This document shows, piece by piece, positions 17,278-20,108 of a stretch of DNA of 20,108 bases. Each line of letters begins with the position of its first letter. The first letter of the stretch is position 1. Source of the stretch: an uncultured Lachnospiraceae bacterium (lineage in GTDB: Bacteria > Bacillota > Clostridia > Lachnospirales > Lachnospiraceae); contig CALAEX010000136.1 in NCBI GenBank assembly GCA_937891165.1, positions 1 through 20,108 on the forward strand, in the 5' to 3' direction. A program made the position numbers and the translations under genes. A model generated the notes under the pieces. It searched no databases. It saw only the letters and a program-made list of their open reading frames with translations, and was not told where the DNA came from.

Positions 17278-17312
17278 AAAATGTTACATTTTAATATAAA
17301 ATGTAACATTTT
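17278..17312. promoter_or_regulatory. TGTTACA palindrome 2 (just downstream of the promoter)
   Basis: AAAATGTTACATTTT and AAAATGTAACATTTT are a perfect 15-nt inverted repeat around AATAT. It begins about 7 nt after the predicted transcription start, a typical repressor position. Because it is followed by TTTTTT on the plus strand, a hairpin acting as a leader attenuator is the alternative. Palindrome 1 with the same arms in the opposite promoter area favours a DNA operator. Confidence 0.6.
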
Positions 17313-17431
17313 TTATCTAAAAAACTTCTATAAAGAAAATACCTTGTCCATTCGGAATAGTTTTCTTTTCTTCACATATACATTGGATAAAGAGGATTAG
17401 TATTATTGTTTATGGAAAAGGAGGATATCAA

Positions 17432-18052
17432 ATGGAACAAAATATAGACTCATCCCCTATTCCATTTCGCAATCATACGGCTTTATTACTATCTGCCGCC
17501 CTACCTTATCTACAGCCCACCTATCGTCATCCTGTAGAACTTGCTATGAAGTTTCTAGAATTTACAGAAACATTAAAACTATATCAAGAATTTCATATGA
17601 CAAAGGGCAGTTTATTTTATTCTCCTCCCCAAGATACTCCAAAAGAACCCAAAGAAGCTGGACTATTTGGTTTAATCAATACATTTATTCTTGACATTGA
17701 AGGACTTTTAAATAGTCTTTCTTCTGTCTGCACTGGTGATGAAAAAGAAATCATTAGTATGTTTTTAAATATTATTCGTGTCAAAAATTTTTACGAAACT
17801 TATAGTGATTTACTAAAAATGCCGATGATGTTTTCTCCTGATGCAAACCGTTCTCCTATGAAGAACACCCCTCCTGAATCCAACAAAGAAGAAAACGATA
17901 CAAATTTTTCTGAAGAGAATTCCCCTCAAGAAGAAAATTTAAACCCTTTACCTAATATTCCATTTTTTCCTTCCGACCTTACTTCCATGTTAAATGAGGA
18001 GCAAAAAGAAACGCTAGATTTACTAAAAAGCTTATTTTCCGAAGAATCATAA
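17432..18052 (+). CDS. Hypothetical acidic protein, partner of the 86-aa protein
   Basis: 206 aa, soluble, no signal peptide. I do not recognise a functional domain. Residues 1-125 look mainly helical (LAMKFLEFTETLKLYQEFH, GLINTFILDIEGLLNSL, IISMFLNIIRVKNFYETY). Residues about 133-180 are a Pro/Asn/Glu-rich, probably disordered linker, and the protein ends in a short helix, LTSMLNEEQKETLDLLKSLF. That end helix resembles the C-terminus of the next gene's product. AAGGAGG stands at ideal spacing before the ATG. The next gene starts 20 nt after the stop, so they form one transcript from the 17235 promoter. The layout suggests a conserved pair of unknown role. Confidence 0.75.
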   Translation: MEQNIDSSPIPFRNHTALLLSAALPYLQPTYRHPVELAMKFLEFTETLKLYQEFHMTKGSLFYSPPQDTPKEPKEAGLFGLINTFILDIEGLLNSLSSVCTGDEKEIISMFLNIIRVKNFYETYSDLLKMPMMFSPDANRSPMKNTPPESNKEENDTNFSEENSPQEENLNPLPNIPFFPSDLTSMLNEEQKETLDLLKSLFSEES

Positions 18053-18072
18053 TCATATAGAGGAGTAATATT

Positions 18073-18333
18073 ATGTCCGACAATTTTCTTAACGACCCAA
18101 TGTTTCAAAATCTTTCTCCAATGAAAAAAGCAGTCATTACTGAACTGCTCGAAAAATCCAATAATACCTCTTTAGACAAAGCCTTTCCACTTCTTTTAAA
18201 AGCGAATGCAACTTTAACAAAAAATGGAGAAGCATTTACGACAGAAGAACGAAATATGCTTATTGTAGAACTTACAAAGAAACTTACCCCAGAGGAACGA
18301 AAAAAAGTAGCTGCACTACTTAAACTACTCTAA
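18073..18333 (+). CDS. Hypothetical small helical protein
   Basis: 86 aa, soluble, predicted all-helical, no recognised domain. It begins MSDNFLNDPMFQNLSPMKKAVITELLEKS and ends ELTKKLTPEERKKVAALLKLL. The final helix aligns with the end of the preceding 206-aa protein (both follow LT..L..E..K....LLK.L), hinting at common origin or shared binding partner. AGGAG sits 7 nt before the ATG. No terminator is obvious after the stop, so reading into the fucosidase gene is possible in addition to that gene's own promoter. Confidence 0.75.
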   Translation: MSDNFLNDPMFQNLSPMKKAVITELLEKSNNTSLDKAFPLLLKANATLTKNGEAFTTEERNMLIVELTKKLTPEERKKVAALLKLL

Positions 18334-18374
18334 TAAAAAAAAGTAAAATAACCACTATAAATTTTTCCATTTAT

Positions 18375-18397
18375 ATGTTACAATTAATTTGTAACAT
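18375..18397. promoter_or_regulatory. TGTTACA palindrome 3 (over the fucosidase promoter)
   Basis: ATGTTACAA and TTGTAACAT form a perfect 9-nt inverted repeat around TTAAT. The arms match palindromes 1 and 2, but the centre between TGTTACA and TGTAACA is 7 nt here instead of 13. It covers the -35 element and spacer of the probable fucosidase promoter, so a protein bound here would block transcription. Confidence 0.55.
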
Positions 18398-18407
18398 TAG
18401 TTACTAT
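18378..18407 (+). promoter_or_regulatory. Probable promoter of the fucosidase gene
   Basis: TTACAA (18378-18383), 18 nt, then TACTAT (18402-18407) is a fair sigma-A match, with a predicted start near 18413 and a leader of about 70 nt. The elements deviate from consensus at one position (TTGACA) or two, so expression may depend on regulation at the overlapping palindrome. Confidence 0.4.
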
Positions 18408-18485
18408 CCATTCTTACTATTTAAGAAATCTTTCTACTACTAAAAATGGAATAGTATCTAAATTTAACAAACAATGGAGGAAATT

Positions 18486-19958
18486 ATGGACAAAAATGCG
18501 TACTTAAAAACAATTGATGAAGTAATTGCTAAAGGACCTTATTCCGCAGATTGGAGTTCTTTAACAAATATGGAAATTCCTTCTTGGTTTCCAAAAGCAA
18601 AATTTGGTATTTTCATTCATTGGGGCTTATATAGCGTTCCAGCCTTTGGTAATGAATGGTATTCCAAAAATATGTATATTAAAGATTCTTGGGAGTATAA
18701 CCATCATATTGAAACATTTGGTCCTCATAAGGATTTTGGTTATAAAGATTTTATCCCAATGTTTACAGCAGACAAATTCAACGCAGCAGAATGGGCAGAT
18801 TTATTTAAGGAAGCAGGAGCAACTTATATCCTTCCTGTAGCAGAGCATCATGACGGTTTCCAGATGTATAAGAGTGAACTTTCTCACTTTAATGCAGCAG
18901 AAATGGGTCCAAAGAGAGACGTCCTTGGCGAATTAAAAGCAGAATTTGAAAAACGTGGCATGATTTTTGCTACTTCTTCTCATCGTGCAGAACATTTATG
19001 GTTTATGGGCCATGGTAAAGATTTTGACAGTGATATCAAAGAACCATTACAAGTAGGTGACTTCTACTGGCCTTCTCTTCAAGAACAACCAGAAGACAAC
19101 TTAGATGTCTTTGCAAAACCATATCCTACTGAAGAATACTTAACCGACTGGTTACTTCGTTGCTGTGAATTAGTAGACAACTATCGTCCTCGTGTCCTTT
19201 ACTTTGACTGGTGGATTCAGCATGAAGGCTTCAAAGAAACATTAAAGAAATTTACTGCTTACTACTATAACCGTGGTGTAGAATGGGGAACTCCTGTTGC
19301 AATTTGTTATAAATATGATGCTATGGCATTCGGTAGTGCAATTGTTGACGTAGAACGTGGTAAATTCGCAGATACACAGCCATACTACTGGCAGACAGAT
19401 ACAGCTACTGCTAAGAATTCTTGGTGTTATACAACAAATGCAGATTACAAGACACCTCTTGAACTTGTTTGCTATCTCGTAGACGTTGTAAGTAAAAACG
19501 CAAACCTTTTATTAAACGTAGGTCCAAAGAGTGATGGTACTATTGCAGAACAAGATGTTCATATCTTAAAAGAAATGGGTGCTTGGTTAAAAGTAAATGG
19601 CGAAGCTATCTACAATACAAAACCTTGGCGTTACTGTGCAGAAGGTCCTACCAAAGAAGCAGAAGGACACTTCCAAGAAACAACGAATCAGTATACATCT
19701 AAGGATTTCCGTTTTACCGCAGGAAATGGTGCTATTTATGCTACTTGTCTTGCTTATCCAGAAGATGGTGAATTACTCATTACTTCCCTTTGCCTCCCAG
19801 GCGGTTCTGGCAAGAAATTTGAAGGTATCCTTACCGAAGTTAGCATTCTCGGAACAGATGCCCCTGTTACTTACGAATTGACAAAAGAAGGATTAAAAGT
19901 TCACGGACCAGCCAAATTTACAGACTACCCAGTTGTAGTAAAAATTAAGACCAACTAA
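18486..19958 (+). CDS. Alpha-L-fucosidase (GH29)
   Basis: About 490 aa, with no signal peptide, so cytoplasmic. The catalytic barrel starts with AKFGIFIHWGLYSVPAF (38-54), has EHHDGFQMY (120-128), and RVLYFDWWIQ, where Asp241 is the likely nucleophile of this retaining enzyme. NLLLNVGPKSDGTI closes the barrel, and a C-terminal beta domain of about 120 residues follows. It should cut fucose from short fucosylated glycans taken up by the cell. I chose the ATG at 18486 because GGAGG stands 5 nt upstream; the in-frame ATG at 18474 lies within the ribosome-binding region. It ends before a strong terminator. No fucose transporter or isomerase is in the window. Confidence 0.93.
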   Translation: MDKNAYLKTIDEVIAKGPYSADWSSLTNMEIPSWFPKAKFGIFIHWGLYSVPAFGNEWYSKNMYIKDSWEYNHHIETFGPHKDFGYKDFIPMFTADKFNAAEWADLFKEAGATYILPVAEHHDGFQMYKSELSHFNAAEMGPKRDVLGELKAEFEKRGMIFATSSHRAEHLWFMGHGKDFDSDIKEPLQVGDFYWPSLQEQPEDNLDVFAKPYPTEEYLTDWLLRCCELVDNYRPRVLYFDWWIQHEGFKETLKKFTAYYYNRGVEWGTPVAICYKYDAMAFGSAIVDVERGKFADTQPYYWQTDTATAKNSWCYTTNADYKTPLELVCYLVDVVSKNANLLLNVGPKSDGTIAEQDVHILKEMGAWLKVNGEAIYNTKPWRYCAEGPTKEAEGHFQETTNQYTSKDFRFTAGNGAIYATCLAYPEDGELLITSLCLPGGSGKKFEGILTEVSILGTDAPVTYELTKEGLKVHGPAKFTDYPVVVKIKTN

Positions 19959-20002
19959 AACATATACCTGAGAATGTTGCAAAATAAAATTAACTTAAGA
20001 TG

Positions 20003-20055
20003 AAAGTCTTGTTTTCCTTGATATCTGGCAAGGAAAACAAGACTTTTATTTATTT
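20003..20055 (+). terminator. Strong Rho-independent terminator after the fucosidase
   Basis: A perfect 18-bp stem (20003-20020 with 20029-20046) around the 8-nt loop ATATCTGG is followed by TATTTATTTT. It ends the fucosidase transcript. The stem being symmetric, it may also slow transcription from the opposite side. The last 50 nt of the window hold nothing I can assign. Confidence 0.9.
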
Positions 20056-20108
20056 TAACGTGAGTTCGACAAAAACACCTATGCAGAAATGGTAGTTCCA
20101 AACTGAAT

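Noticed and set aside
17278..17318. Palindrome 2 read as an intrinsic terminator.
   Set aside because: The stem is almost all A-T (two G-C pairs) and lies directly after a strong promoter; the same palindrome recurs at two other promoters, which fits an operator better, though attenuation is not excluded.
15600..17320. A complete IS200/IS605 insertion sequence.
   Set aside because: There is no TnpA ORF and no certain left and right ends or second copy in the window; the palindromes fit promoter operators at least as well.
15560..18475. A 9-nt match (ATTTAACAA) between the region downstream of the TnpB-like gene and the leader of the fucosidase gene, considered as a guide-target pair.
   Set aside because: Matches of this length in AT-rich DNA are expected by chance in 20 kb, the match does not abut hairpin D, and no common flanking TAM is evident.
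1..20108. CRISPR array, tRNA or rRNA genes.
   Set aside because: No set of regularly spaced direct repeats and no cloverleaf or rRNA-like segments were seen on either strand.

Overview
The window looks like the chromosome of a low-GC anaerobic Firmicute, most likely a Lachnospiraceae-type Clostridia. The reasons are the very AT-rich DNA, strong GGAG-type ribosome binding sites, an EpsG/GT4/TupA-type surface-polysaccharide operon, a TnpB-like protein with a CPNGH zinc finger, and a cytoplasmic GH29 fucosidase. The lineage is inferred from these families and was not tested.

Region 1 (about 174-15456, all on the minus strand, read right to left) is an exopolysaccharide/capsule operon. It starts with UDP-glucuronate 4-epimerase and UDP-glucose 6-dehydrogenase, which together give UDP-GlcA and UDP-GalA. 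Next come an exported-looking protein of unknown function, a PglE/DegT-type sugar aminotransferase and a monotopic phosphoglycosyl transferase that would start the lipid-linked repeat unit. A GT2 glycosyltransferase, a FemAB/GNAT-like acyltransferase, an alanine racemase, a TupA-like ATP-grasp, two GT4 glycosyltransferases, an EpsG/Wzy-type polymerase, a second TupA-like ATP-grasp and a Wzx-type flippase follow. This is a near-complete Wzx/Wzy-style pathway with an apparent amino-acid decoration module. The two nucleotide-sugar genes at the front are visibly richer in G+C than the rest. A gap at about 2.7-3.0 kb holds what look like remnants of a decayed gene.

Region 2 (15457-17071, minus strand) holds a TnpB/Cas12-like protein of 445 aa. 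All three RuvC catalytic acidic residues appear to be replaced (Ser220, Pro339, Ala429) while the fold motifs and zinc finger remain. Directly after its stop codon lie four consecutive hairpins, placed as an omegaRNA would be. No TnpA and no clear transposon ends are visible. The gene sits directly upstream of, and in the same orientation as, the polysaccharide operon. This is the best candidate for an unusual system: an exapted, nuclease-dead RNA-guided regulator (TldR-like).

Region 3 (17072-20108, mostly plus strand) has a regulatory gap with two near-identical palindromes built on TGTTACA/TGTAACA, a strong sigma-A promoter, and a minus-strand terminator with no visible parent gene. After it come two small acidic/helical proteins of unknown function that share a C-terminal motif, then a GH29 alpha-L-fucosidase ending at a strong terminator. 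A third TGTTACA palindrome overlaps the likely fucosidase promoter, suggesting that the TnpB-like gene, the small-protein pair and the fucosidase share one regulator.
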